Positions 35,983 to 42,744 of a stretch of DNA of 64,000 nucleotides are shown piece after piece. The notes beneath the pieces are model-generated. The model saw nothing but the letters and a program-made list of their open reading frames with translations. It was not told the DNA's origin and did no database searches. The stretch lies in assembly GCA_965233665.1 (NCBI GenBank), contig CBDDTG010000015.1, positions 1 to 64,000 on the forward strand, in the 5' to 3' direction. The translations under genes and the position numbers were made by a program. This DNA comes from Bacterioplanes sp965233665 (GTDB lineage Bacteria > Pseudomonadota > Gammaproteobacteria > Pseudomonadales > Oceanobacteraceae). Each line of letters opens with the position of its first letter. Positions within the stretch are counted from its first letter, which is position 1.

Positions 35983-37359
35983 ATGCATCAACACCTCGAA
36001 TGGGACCCGCTGCTGATTCAACGCTACAATCGTCCAGGGCCTCGTTACACCTCGTATCCCACCGCAGTTGAGTTTGTCAGCTGTGCTGACGATGTGCACG
36101 AGCGTGATGCCTTAGCGCGTCGTGACTCCGAAACGCCGTTATCGCTCTACATCCATATCCCTTTCTGTGCCCACGTTTGTTACTACTGCGGTTGCAATAA
36201 AATTGTGACCAAACGACGCGAGCAAGCCGAGCCCTACCTTGAGTTGCTCAAGCGTGAGATCGACATGAAGCGTGCGATGCTGGGCCGCGCGCGAGTTGAG
36301 CAGTTGCACTTTGGCGGCGGTACCCCAACGTTTTTATCCGACGACCAGCTGGTCGACCTGATGGCGTATCTAAAGCAGAATTTTGATTTCAGCACCGAGG
36401 CCAGCGCTGACTTCTCAATCGAAATCGACCCGCGCGAGCTGCGTAAAGACACCCTGCGCATCCTGCGCCAGCAGGGCTTTAACCGCATCAGCTTTGGCGT
36501 GCAAGACCTTGACGAGCGCGTGCAGCAGGCCGTCAATCGGGTCCAGCCGGAAGCCATGATTCGCTCCGTCATGCAAGAGGCGCGTGAGCTTGGCTATCGC
36601 TCGATCAATTTGGATCTGATCTACGGCTTACCGCATCAGTCGCTGGCCAGCTTCGCCAACACCTTGCAAACCATCATCGAACTAAAACCAGATCGTCTTT
36701 CAATATTCAACTACGCCCATCTGCCGGAGCGCTTTAAACCCCAGCGCCGCATCGACGTTAACGATTTACCGCCGGCAGAAGAAAAACTCGCGATTTTAGG
36801 CCACTGCATTCAGGCATTGGATCATGCAGGTTATCAATACATCGGCATGGATCATTTCGCACTGCCAGACGATGAGTTGGCACGCGCACAAAACGCCGGT
36901 CAGCTGCACCGCAACTTCCAAGGCTACACCACGCATGGCAACTGTGATTTGGTAGGGCTAGGTGTGTCTTCCATCAGCCAAATTGGCGATTACTACTTGC
37001 AAAACCAGGTCACGGTGGATGCCTATGAGCATGCGCTGCAACAACAGCACTTGCCGACCATGAAATATCGCCACACCAGTGCCGATGATCGTCTGCGCCG
37101 TTTCGTTATAAAAGAGCTTTTGTGCCACCTTAAGGTCGAGTTCGATGCCATCGACAAGATATTCGGTACTGACAGCCGCAGCGAGTTACAATCCAGCATC
37201 GACGCACTGCAGCCGATGCAAGAAGATGGCTTGGTGATTTGCAACGACAGCGGCATTAGCATCACGGATCGGGGGCGGCTGCTGGTTCGCAACGTCTGTA
37301 TGGCCTTTGACCGGTATTTGCAACAACATGAGCAACAACGCTTCTCCAAAGCCATTTAA
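35983..37359 (+). CDS. hemN: Oxygen-independent coproporphyrinogen III oxidase
   Basis: A 458-residue radical-SAM enzyme that decarboxylates two propionates of coproporphyrinogen III to make protoporphyrinogen IX without oxygen. The 4Fe-4S motif CxxxCxxC is present in FCAHVCYYCGCNK at about 58-70, with the N-terminal RYNRPGPRYTSYPTA motif of true HemN (about 14-28) and a C-terminal HemN domain. I chose the ATG at 35983 because its N terminus aligns in length with E. coli HemN. A GTG three codons earlier (35974) is possible. Haem supply fits the nearby cytochrome c maturation genes. Confidence 0.95.
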   Translation: MHQHLEWDPLLIQRYNRPGPRYTSYPTAVEFVSCADDVHERDALARRDSETPLSLYIHIPFCAHVCYYCGCNKIVTKRREQAEPYLELLKREIDMKRAMLGRARVEQLHFGGGTPTFLSDDQLVDLMAYLKQNFDFSTEASADFSIEIDPRELRKDTLRILRQQGFNRISFGVQDLDERVQQAVNRVQPEAMIRSVMQEARELGYRSINLDLIYGLPHQSLASFANTLQTIIELKPDRLSIFNYAHLPERFKPQRRIDVNDLPPAEEKLAILGHCIQALDHAGYQYIGMDHFALPDDELARAQNAGQLHRNFQGYTTHGNCDLVGLGVSSISQIGDYYLQNQVTVDAYEHALQQQHLPTMKYRHTSADDRLRRFVIKELLCHLKVEFDAIDKIFGTDSRSELQSSIDALQPMQEDGLVICNDSGISITDRGRLLVRNVCMAFDRYLQQHEQQRFSKAI

Positions 37360-37861
37360 ACAGCGCATCCTTGCCTTGCTGCGACAGCCCTGGCTGTCGT
37401 GGCTGTTGCTGCCATTAGTCTTTGTCGCCGTCAGCGCCTGGCTCACCCGCTCCATGCTGAGCAATGGTGAAGTTCTGCCTGCCTTGTCCGTGCAGAAGCT
37501 CGATGGCACCCCCGTGCAGTTAGCGTGGCAACAGCCCAGCACTCTGGTTTATGCCTTTGCTCCTTGGTGCGGTGTTTGTCGCCTGAGCATGCCCAGCCTA
37601 AATCTGCTTGATGCGGAGCAGGTGCGCATTGTCGCCTTGGCCTTCGACTATGACAGCGCGCAACAAGTGGCAGAATACATTCGTGACATCGGATACGACG
37701 GCGAGGTCTATCTCGCCGATGCCAAGGTTTTTCACCGACTAAAGCTAAGCGGTTACCCGAGTTACTACCTGGTTGCCAAAGACGGCGAAGTGCGCCACAA
37801 AGATCGCGGATTCACCACGCCGCCCGGCCTTTGGTGGCGGCTTCAGAGAATGCCTGGCTGA
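37328..37861 (+). CDS. Membrane-anchored thioredoxin-fold protein (TlpA/DsbD-gamma-like)
   Basis: A 177-residue protein with an N-terminal membrane helix (about 26-42, WLLLPLVFVAVSAWL) and a periplasmic thioredoxin domain. The active site is WCGVC (APWCGVCRLSMPS, about 82-94), and the cis-proline region is LSGYPSYYLV. It probably works in periplasmic disulfide chemistry, possibly protecting a specific client. The start lies 32 bases inside the 3' end of hemN, implying coupling. The 3' end overlaps the convergent hypothetical gene by 19 bases. Confidence 0.85.
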   Translation: MSNNASPKPFKQRILALLRQPWLSWLLLPLVFVAVSAWLTRSMLSNGEVLPALSVQKLDGTPVQLAWQQPSTLVYAFAPWCGVCRLSMPSLNLLDAEQVRIVALAFDYDSAQQVAEYIRDIGYDGEVYLADAKVFHRLKLSGYPSYYLVAKDGEVRHKDRGFTTPPGLWWRLQRMPG

Positions 37862-38451
37862 CCCTGCCAAAACCCCCAACTGGTGCCGTCGTGCATCAGA
37901 AAAACACGCTTCTCAAACGGTTTTTCAAACGACTCCTGGCTGCGTCGCAATGTGCGGGCCTGCAAAAACGCCGGGTCTGTCACCCAGTCTTGCAAGTCTT
38001 CGACATACCATTGGATATAAGCTTCGGCATAGTAATACTCACCAATCAAATACGCCGGTGATAGCTCCAGTATGTTCTTCAGGCGTCCACGGCCATAATA
38101 AAACCCCTCCACCGTACCGCCGGCTTCAGGCCGCACCGGATAATCGTAGCGCCAGCCCACCCGGACCTGGCGGCGCGGACCACTGGGGCCTTCTATCGTC
38201 ACCATTTCCATGGTGTCCTCGCGCGCCACAAGGCCGTGGTCATGCAGCGCCGACAATAAGCGCGCATCTTTACCGCGGCTGGAGCGCTCCACATCATAAG
38301 GCAGTGGAAACGGCAGCCAGATGAGCGGCTCGTTTTTCAACGCCTGATCAATCAACTGGCTGGCTTGCTCACGATCGAGCTGTGGCTGCGCCAACAGCGC
38401 CTTAGGCCACATTGCTAGCAGAAATAAAACTGTAATAATTGCTGGTTTCAT
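37843..38451 (-). CDS. Hypothetical secreted protein
   Basis: A 202-residue protein that I do not recognise. It has a signal peptide (MKPAIITVLFLLAMWPKALLA, cleavage near residue 21). The mature part is rich in Tyr, Trp, Arg and Glu (VGWRYDYPVRPEAGGTVEGFYYGRGRL; YLIGEYYYAEAYIQWYVEDL), suggesting a compact periplasmic beta-alpha domain without membrane segments. It overlaps the thioredoxin-fold gene tail to tail and is divergent from the OlsB-like gene. Confidence 0.75.
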   Translation of the reverse strand: MKPAIITVLFLLAMWPKALLAQPQLDREQASQLIDQALKNEPLIWLPFPLPYDVERSSRGKDARLLSALHDHGLVAREDTMEMVTIEGPSGPRRQVRVGWRYDYPVRPEAGGTVEGFYYGRGRLKNILELSPAYLIGEYYYAEAYIQWYVEDLQDWVTDPAFLQARTLRRSQESFEKPFEKRVFLMHDGTSWGFWQGQPGIL

Positions 38452-38498
38452 CTTTTCTAACCGTCCCTTAGGATACAGACCCTAGACGAATGTCGAAT

Positions 38499-38516
38499 AT
38501 GTCACCCAACTGTCAT
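38499..38516 (+). promoter_or_regulatory. Pho-box-like site upstream of the OlsB-like gene
   Basis: ATGTCAC (38499-38505) and CTGTCAT (38510-38516) are direct half-sites separated by 4 bases, the 7-4-7 spacing of the PhoB box (CTGTCAT-N4-CTGTCAT). It lies 44 bases before the start of an ornithine-lipid acyltransferase-type gene. That gene class is induced by phosphate starvation in several bacteria. A third CTGTCAC (38529-38535) is close but not on the 11-base register. Confidence 0.55.
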
Positions 38517-38560
38517 ACCTCGCCATTACTGTCACGACAAACATAACGATAGGTTTCACC

Positions 38561-39322
38561 ATGCAACAAGCTACTGCCAGTCAGAGCCTTGCCGGCAGCG
38601 AGTCACCCCTGGTGGCACGCATTACACAGGATGCCGAAGAGATTCACCAGGCTCTGCAGTTACGCTACAAAGTCTTCGTTGAGGGGATGGGCGCGAAAGT
38701 TCCAACCGCCGAGCAAGGTATCGACCGCGATGAGTATGATCAGCACTGCCTGCACCTGATTGTTAAAGATGTGCACAGCGATCAGGTAGTTGGCTACAGC
38801 CGCATCCTGACTAACGATAGAGCATCCGCGGCGGGCGGTTTTTATTCCGCCAGCGAGTTTGATTTGTCGCATATTATCAAAGCCGATAAAACCTACATGG
38901 AAATCGGCCGCACCTGCGTTGACCCAGATTATCGCAGCGGCGCCGTGATCGGCATGCTGTGGTCGGGCATCGCCCAGTTTATGGCCGCTCACAACATCGA
39001 TTATTTGATGGGATGCGCCAGTATTTCTCTGGCAGACGGCGTCTCTCGCGCCATTGCCATCGTCGACCACCTGCGCGACAAACACTTTACCGCAGCCGAT
39101 ATGCGCGCGGAGCCAAGAGTGCACTTACCGCGCACCCGGGTGGATCTAGACGGCAAAAGCCTGGTGCCCCCCCTGCTTAAGGCCTACCTTCGAATTGGCG
39201 TTAAAGTCTGTGGCGAGCCCTTTCACGATAAAGACTTTAATGTCGCCGACGTGCTGATCTTGCTCGACAAAAACGATATGAATCAGCGTTATTTGCGCCA
39301 TTTCGCCCGCACCGAAGGCTGA
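38561..39322 (+). CDS. OlsB-like GNAT acyltransferase (ornithine-lipid synthesis type)
   Basis: A 253-residue GNAT-fold protein. The order of motifs (ELRYKVF-like LQLRYKVFVEGMGAKVP at about 32-48, YDQHCLHLIV, GFYSASEFDLSHI, then EIGRTCVDPDYRSGAVIGMLW at about 107-128) is that of OlsB. OlsB uses acyl-ACP to acylate the alpha-amino group of ornithine, the first step to phosphorus-free ornithine lipids. The usual partner OlsA is not adjacent; a DUF4442 gene follows instead. The protein is cytoplasmic or membrane-associated, with no signal peptide. A Pho-box-like element upstream supports this role. A role in acylating another amine cannot be excluded. Confidence 0.82.
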   Translation: MQQATASQSLAGSESPLVARITQDAEEIHQALQLRYKVFVEGMGAKVPTAEQGIDRDEYDQHCLHLIVKDVHSDQVVGYSRILTNDRASAAGGFYSASEFDLSHIIKADKTYMEIGRTCVDPDYRSGAVIGMLWSGIAQFMAAHNIDYLMGCASISLADGVSRAIAIVDHLRDKHFTAADMRAEPRVHLPRTRVDLDGKSLVPPLLKAYLRIGVKVCGEPFHDKDFNVADVLILLDKNDMNQRYLRHFARTEG

Positions 39323-39358
39323 TACAGCCAGCACTTGCCCGCGGAAATAAGGCGGAGT

Positions 39359-39865
39359 ATGTTGCTCCGCCCTGATTTATACACCGACCTCGCTATGAAA
39401 AAACGTTTGCTTGCCTGGCTCAACTCACCCTCAGGACTGCGCCGCATACTCAACTTATATGGCCCCTACTTAGGCGCCGGCGTGCGGGTACGCTATTTAG
39501 CCAAGGATTACCGCGAAGCCCAGGTCGAAATGAAGCTGCGCTGGTACAACCGGAACTACGTCGGCACGCATTTTGGCGGCAGCTTGTTCGCCATGATCGA
39601 TCCCTTCTACATGCTACTGCTGATGAACAGCTTAGGGCGCGATTACATCGTCTGGGACGCGAGCGCTGACATTGATTTCATCAAGCCAGGTCGCGGCACG
39701 GTGAAAGCACATTTTGTGGTCACCGATGCCATGCTGGCGGATATTCAGCACCATACGGCTAACGGTGAAAAATACCTGCCTACCTACGAAGTCAACATCA
39801 TTGATGAGCGTGGCGAGTTAGTCGCCAAGGCACGTAAGACCCTATACGTCCGCCGCAAAGCCTGA
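39359..39865 (+). CDS. DUF4442 (hotdog-fold thioesterase-like) protein
   Basis: A 168-residue protein with the DUF4442 pattern (LNLYGPYLGAGVRV, YVGTHFGGSLFAMIDPFYMLLLMNSLG, ASADIDFIKPGRGTVKAHF). That pattern resembles hotdog thioesterases acting on acyl-CoA or acyl-ACP. I placed the start at the ATG after AAGGCGGAG. ATG 39395 (MKKRLLAWL) gives a more usual family length of 156. It follows the OlsB-like gene by 36 bases on the same strand, so a role in acyl supply or lipid remodelling is plausible but unproven. Confidence 0.78.
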   Translation: MLLRPDLYTDLAMKKRLLAWLNSPSGLRRILNLYGPYLGAGVRVRYLAKDYREAQVEMKLRWYNRNYVGTHFGGSLFAMIDPFYMLLLMNSLGRDYIVWDASADIDFIKPGRGTVKAHFVVTDAMLADIQHHTANGEKYLPTYEVNIIDERGELVAKARKTLYVRRKA

Positions 39866-39877
39866 TTTGCATCAGGC
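39860..39877 (+). terminator. Hairpin at the end of the OlsB-DUF4442 unit
   Basis: GCCTGAT (39860-39866), loop TTGC, and ATCAGGC (39871-39877) form a perfect stem that contains the DUF4442 stop codon. The downstream sequence is only slightly T-rich, so termination would be weak. It may instead protect the mRNA end. Confidence 0.35.
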
Positions 39878-39929
39878 CAATTTGGCGCAATTCTGCTAGT
39901 GTTAAGGCAGCAATCACAGCGAGGTGAAT

Positions 39930-40265
39930 ATGAGCAGCGTGACCATCAGCCAGGCCAATGAATTGATCTGGGAACTTCTCGAAGCTCTGGAGGATGCGTA
40001 TTGGGAGGCCTCCACCTGTGAAGACAAAGACTGCAACTTCAATATGCTGCAGGTACTCAACGCAGAGTATATGGAGCTGTTAAAAGTCAGCGTGCAAGAT
40101 CATCACTATGAATATGAAGTGATTTCTACCAGCCAAGACGCCATGATTCAGGCACTGGCTGAATACCAGCAATTCGCCACCAATTATCCTCATCGCCTGC
40201 GCACGCAGCAGCGTTTGCGCCGCCTGCTGAGCCAATTCAGCTCTATGGTCACGCCCATCGGTTAG
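39930..40265 (+). CDS. Small hypothetical acidic protein
   Basis: A 111-residue, probably helical cytoplasmic protein with no recognised family. The N half is acidic and carries two Cys in STCEDKDCNF (about 31-40). The C half is Arg- and Gln-rich (YPHRLRTQQRLRRLLSQF). A good ribosome-binding site (GAGGTG, 39921-39926) precedes the ATG, and the frame has the base usage of its neighbours, so it is likely real. A perfect hairpin follows. Confidence 0.7.
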   Translation: MSSVTISQANELIWELLEALEDAYWEASTCEDKDCNFNMLQVLNAEYMELLKVSVQDHHYEYEVISTSQDAMIQALAEYQQFATNYPHRLRTQQRLRRLLSQFSSMVTPIG

Positions 40266-40272
40266 TCGTCTT

Positions 40273-40296
40273 GCTGGTGACATTGTGGTCACCAGC
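40273..40296 (+). terminator. Perfect 9-base hairpin
   Basis: GCTGGTGAC (40273-40281), loop ATTGTG, and GTCACCAGC (40288-40296) lie 8 bases after the small hypothetical gene and before the Bax-like gene. There is no T-run, so it could be a Rho-assisted stop or an operator. Confidence 0.4.
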
Positions 40297-40343
40297 CACT
40301 TTCGCGCTACAATCGAGCCAGTTTTCTGCTTAATGGATATCGC

Positions 40344-41165
40344 ATGCGAACACTTGCCGGCCTAACCCTGTGCATTGGCCTGTTAAGCGGGTGCAATGAA
40401 GCACCTAGCGAGTCGAACACAACGTCAGCCGCCACGCCCACTCCTTTGCCTGACTTCAATGGCTTTGACGACGTCGATCGCAAAAAACAGGCGTTTTTCG
40501 AATACCTATTGCCAATGATTGAGCAAGTCAATGATGAAGTGCTCAGCCAAAGGCAACAGTTAGAAGCGTTAGATGAACCCTTGTCTGCAGAGCAACAACA
40601 GCAACTGCAGCAGCTGGCACAGCGTTATCGTGTAAAAACATCCGAACCAAGCAAACAGCGCCAAGCACTGTTGCAGCGTTTATTACCGATTCCACCTTCC
40701 TTGGTGCTGGCACAAGCGGCCAACGAATCGGCCTGGGGCACCTCTCGGTTTGCTGTCGAAGGCAACAACCTGTTTGGTCAGTGGTGTTTCTCCAAAGGAT
40801 GTGGCCTGGTGCCCCTGCAACGCTCGGAGGGCGATATCCACGAAGTCGCGGTGTTTGAATCGCCGCTGGCCTCTGTCCGCAGCTATGTGCGTAACCTCAA
40901 CTCACACCCTCAATACCAGCTACTGAGACGTTTACGCTGGCAGCAATGGCAGCAACAGGGCTACGCCGAAGGACGTCACTTAGCCGCAGGCTTGCTGGGC
41001 TACTCTGAGCGCCGAGAAGCCTATGTGCACGAAATACGCAATATGATCAGCTTCAACGAGCTGGATCAATACGATCACCCCGACGGCGACCCCGAACTGA
41101 CCCAGCCAGATGCTCAGGTGTCCGTCAGTGACGCCGAGGCAACCGCACCTTTACCGCAGGGATAA
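40344..41165 (+). CDS. Bax-like glucosaminidase-domain lipoprotein
   Basis: A 273-residue lipoprotein (lipobox LLSGC, Cys17). After a Ser/Thr/Pro linker and a Gln-rich helical part, residues 115-240 form a mannosyl-glycoprotein endo-beta-N-acetylglucosaminidase (Bax/FlgJ-like) domain. The catalytic Glu is in the segment LAQAANESAWGTSRFAVEGNNLFGQWCF. It probably cleaves peptidoglycan glycan strands at the outer-membrane side of the periplasm. The last 35 residues are acidic and disordered. The gene is followed after 2 bases by a PilZ gene. Confidence 0.85.
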   Translation: MRTLAGLTLCIGLLSGCNEAPSESNTTSAATPTPLPDFNGFDDVDRKKQAFFEYLLPMIEQVNDEVLSQRQQLEALDEPLSAEQQQQLQQLAQRYRVKTSEPSKQRQALLQRLLPIPPSLVLAQAANESAWGTSRFAVEGNNLFGQWCFSKGCGLVPLQRSEGDIHEVAVFESPLASVRSYVRNLNSHPQYQLLRRLRWQQWQQQGYAEGRHLAAGLLGYSERREAYVHEIRNMISFNELDQYDHPDGDPELTQPDAQVSVSDAEATAPLPQG

Positions 41166-41167
41166 CC

Positions 41168-41533
41168 GTGACCAGCGAACGTCGTTTTCAACAGCGCTAC
41201 GGCGCTGCACCGCTCAAGCTGACATTGCGTCGTCGGTATTGGCTCGGCCTCCAAGGGCCAGAACACGTGGCCATTGGTCGTGACTTCAGTCGCAGTGGCA
41301 TCGCCGTATTCAGCAAGCAACGCTGGCGCCCTGGCAGTTTGATCGTCATTAACTTAGAAAGCAGTGACCATCGACTGGCGGCCGTGCCAGCCGAGTTGCT
41401 GCGCTGCGAAGCCAGCGGCTCAGAATATGTATGCGCCCTGCGTTTTCGCCTCGACCACTTATCTGATAACGCCCGTCAGGCCGTGGACACCGTATTGCAA
41501 CGTTTGCAACTTACGTTGGACACCGCGGCCTGA
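41168..41533 (+). CDS. PilZ-domain cyclic-di-GMP-binding protein
   Basis: A 121-residue single-domain protein. The c-di-GMP contacts of PilZ are visible: the N-terminal arginines (ERRFQQRY, RxxxR) and the DFSRSGIAVF motif (DxSxxG) at about 39-48. The start is GTG at 41168, 2 bases after the Bax-like stop, so the two are probably cotranscribed. This suggests c-di-GMP input into cell-wall or surface behaviour. The partner protein is unknown. Confidence 0.85.
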   Translation: MTSERRFQQRYGAAPLKLTLRRRYWLGLQGPEHVAIGRDFSRSGIAVFSKQRWRPGSLIVINLESSDHRLAAVPAELLRCEASGSEYVCALRFRLDHLSDNARQAVDTVLQRLQLTLDTAA

Positions 41534-41553
41534 ACACCTGCCTGGAGAACACA

Positions 41554-42744
41554 GTGACGGACTCGACTGCAGCACAGAAAGTGCTCGTGATTAACTGCGG
41601 CAGCTCATCCATCAAAAGCGCCTTGTATGCCAATGCTGAAGCACATCAACCAGAGCTGACAGCATTAGCTGAACAGCTCGGCACCCCAGAAGCCCGACTG
41701 CTCATTAATCAGCAACCTGCACTTGCGATTGACGCCCCACACGATCATGAGGCGGCATTGCGCGCCCTGTTGCAACAGCTGTCAGCACAACTGCCAGACA
41801 TCGTTGGCGTCGGCCATCGCGTGGTCCACGGCGGCGAACGCTTCAGCGCCAGCACCGTCATCGACGACGCCAGCCTTTCGCAACTTGAACAAGTCTCAGG
41901 CCTAGCGCCGCTGCACAACCCGGTCAATTTGCTCGGCATTCAAACCCTGCGCCAGTTGTTGCCTCAGGTGCCACAGGTGGCGGTGTTTGATACCGCCTTT
42001 CACCAAAGCCTCCGTCCTGCCGCCTACCTCTATGGCGTGCCATACGACTGGTACCAGCAAGACGGGGTTCGTCGCTACGGTTTTCATGGCACCAGCTATC
42101 GCTACGTTAGCCAAGCCGCAGCCCAACAATTGGACAAACCTCTCACTGACTGCCGCTTACTGATCGCTCACCTGGGCAATGGCTGCAGTGCCTGTGCCGT
42201 TGACGCTGGCCAGTCTGTGGATACCACCATGGGGCTAACCCCTCTGGAAGGCTTGATGATGGGTTCGCGCAGTGGCGATGTCGATGCCGGCATATTTGAC
42301 TACTTGGCACGCAGCCGTGGTCTGGATGCCCCTGACATCGTGCACGAACTCAATAAAAACAGCGGTTTAAAAGGCTTATCAAATGGTCTCAGCAATGACA
42401 TGCGCACACTGCTAGAAGCGGAAGCTGCCGGCAATGAAGACGCGCAGCGCGCCATTGATGTATTTTGCTTTCGCGCCGCCCGCCAACTCGCTGCACTGTA
42501 CGCTTCGTTACCACAGATGGACGCCCTGGTATTTACTGGCGGCATTGGCGAGCACGCGGCCGTCATTCGTCAGCGCATTGTTGCTGCCTGGCGCAGCCTT
42601 CCATTTGCCCTCGACCCCAAACTCAACGCCGCACATGGCGATGCCCGTGGCCGTATCAGCCAACCAGACAGTCCTTTAGTGATGGTCATCGCCACCAACG
42701 AAGAACGCATGATTGCTACCGATACTTATGAGTGCATCGCATGA
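41554..42744 (+). CDS. ackA: Acetate kinase
   Basis: A 396-residue enzyme that interconverts acetyl phosphate plus ADP and acetate plus ATP. Family motifs are the N-terminal VINCGSSSIKSAL (about 10-22), GHRVVHGG (about 88-95), DTAFHQSL with the catalytic region, YGFHGTSYRYV, and AHLGNGCSACA (phosphate loop). The C-terminal part ends TNEERMIATDT. The start is GTG at 41554, preceded by GGAGA. It overlaps pta by 4 bases, so acetate overflow and acetyl-phosphate metabolism are encoded as one unit. Confidence 0.95.
   Translation: MTDSTAAQKVLVINCGSSSIKSALYANAEAHQPELTALAEQLGTPEARLLINQQPALAIDAPHDHEAALRALLQQLSAQLPDIVGVGHRVVHGGERFSASTVIDDASLSQLEQVSGLAPLHNPVNLLGIQTLRQLLPQVPQVAVFDTAFHQSLRPAAYLYGVPYDWYQQDGVRRYGFHGTSYRYVSQAAAQQLDKPLTDCRLLIAHLGNGCSACAVDAGQSVDTTMGLTPLEGLMMGSRSGDVDAGIFDYLARSRGLDAPDIVHELNKNSGLKGLSNGLSNDMRTLLEAEAAGNEDAQRAIDVFCFRAARQLAALYASLPQMDALVFTGGIGEHAAVIRQRIVAAWRSLPFALDPKLNAAHGDARGRISQPDSPLVMVIATNEERMIATDTYECIA

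Noticed and set aside
38561..39322. LuxI-type autoinducer synthase
   Set aside because: The GNAT-like N terminus is superficially similar, but the motif order (LRYKVF, GFYSxSEFDL, EIGRxCVxPxYR) is that of OlsB, and no LuxR gene is adjacent.
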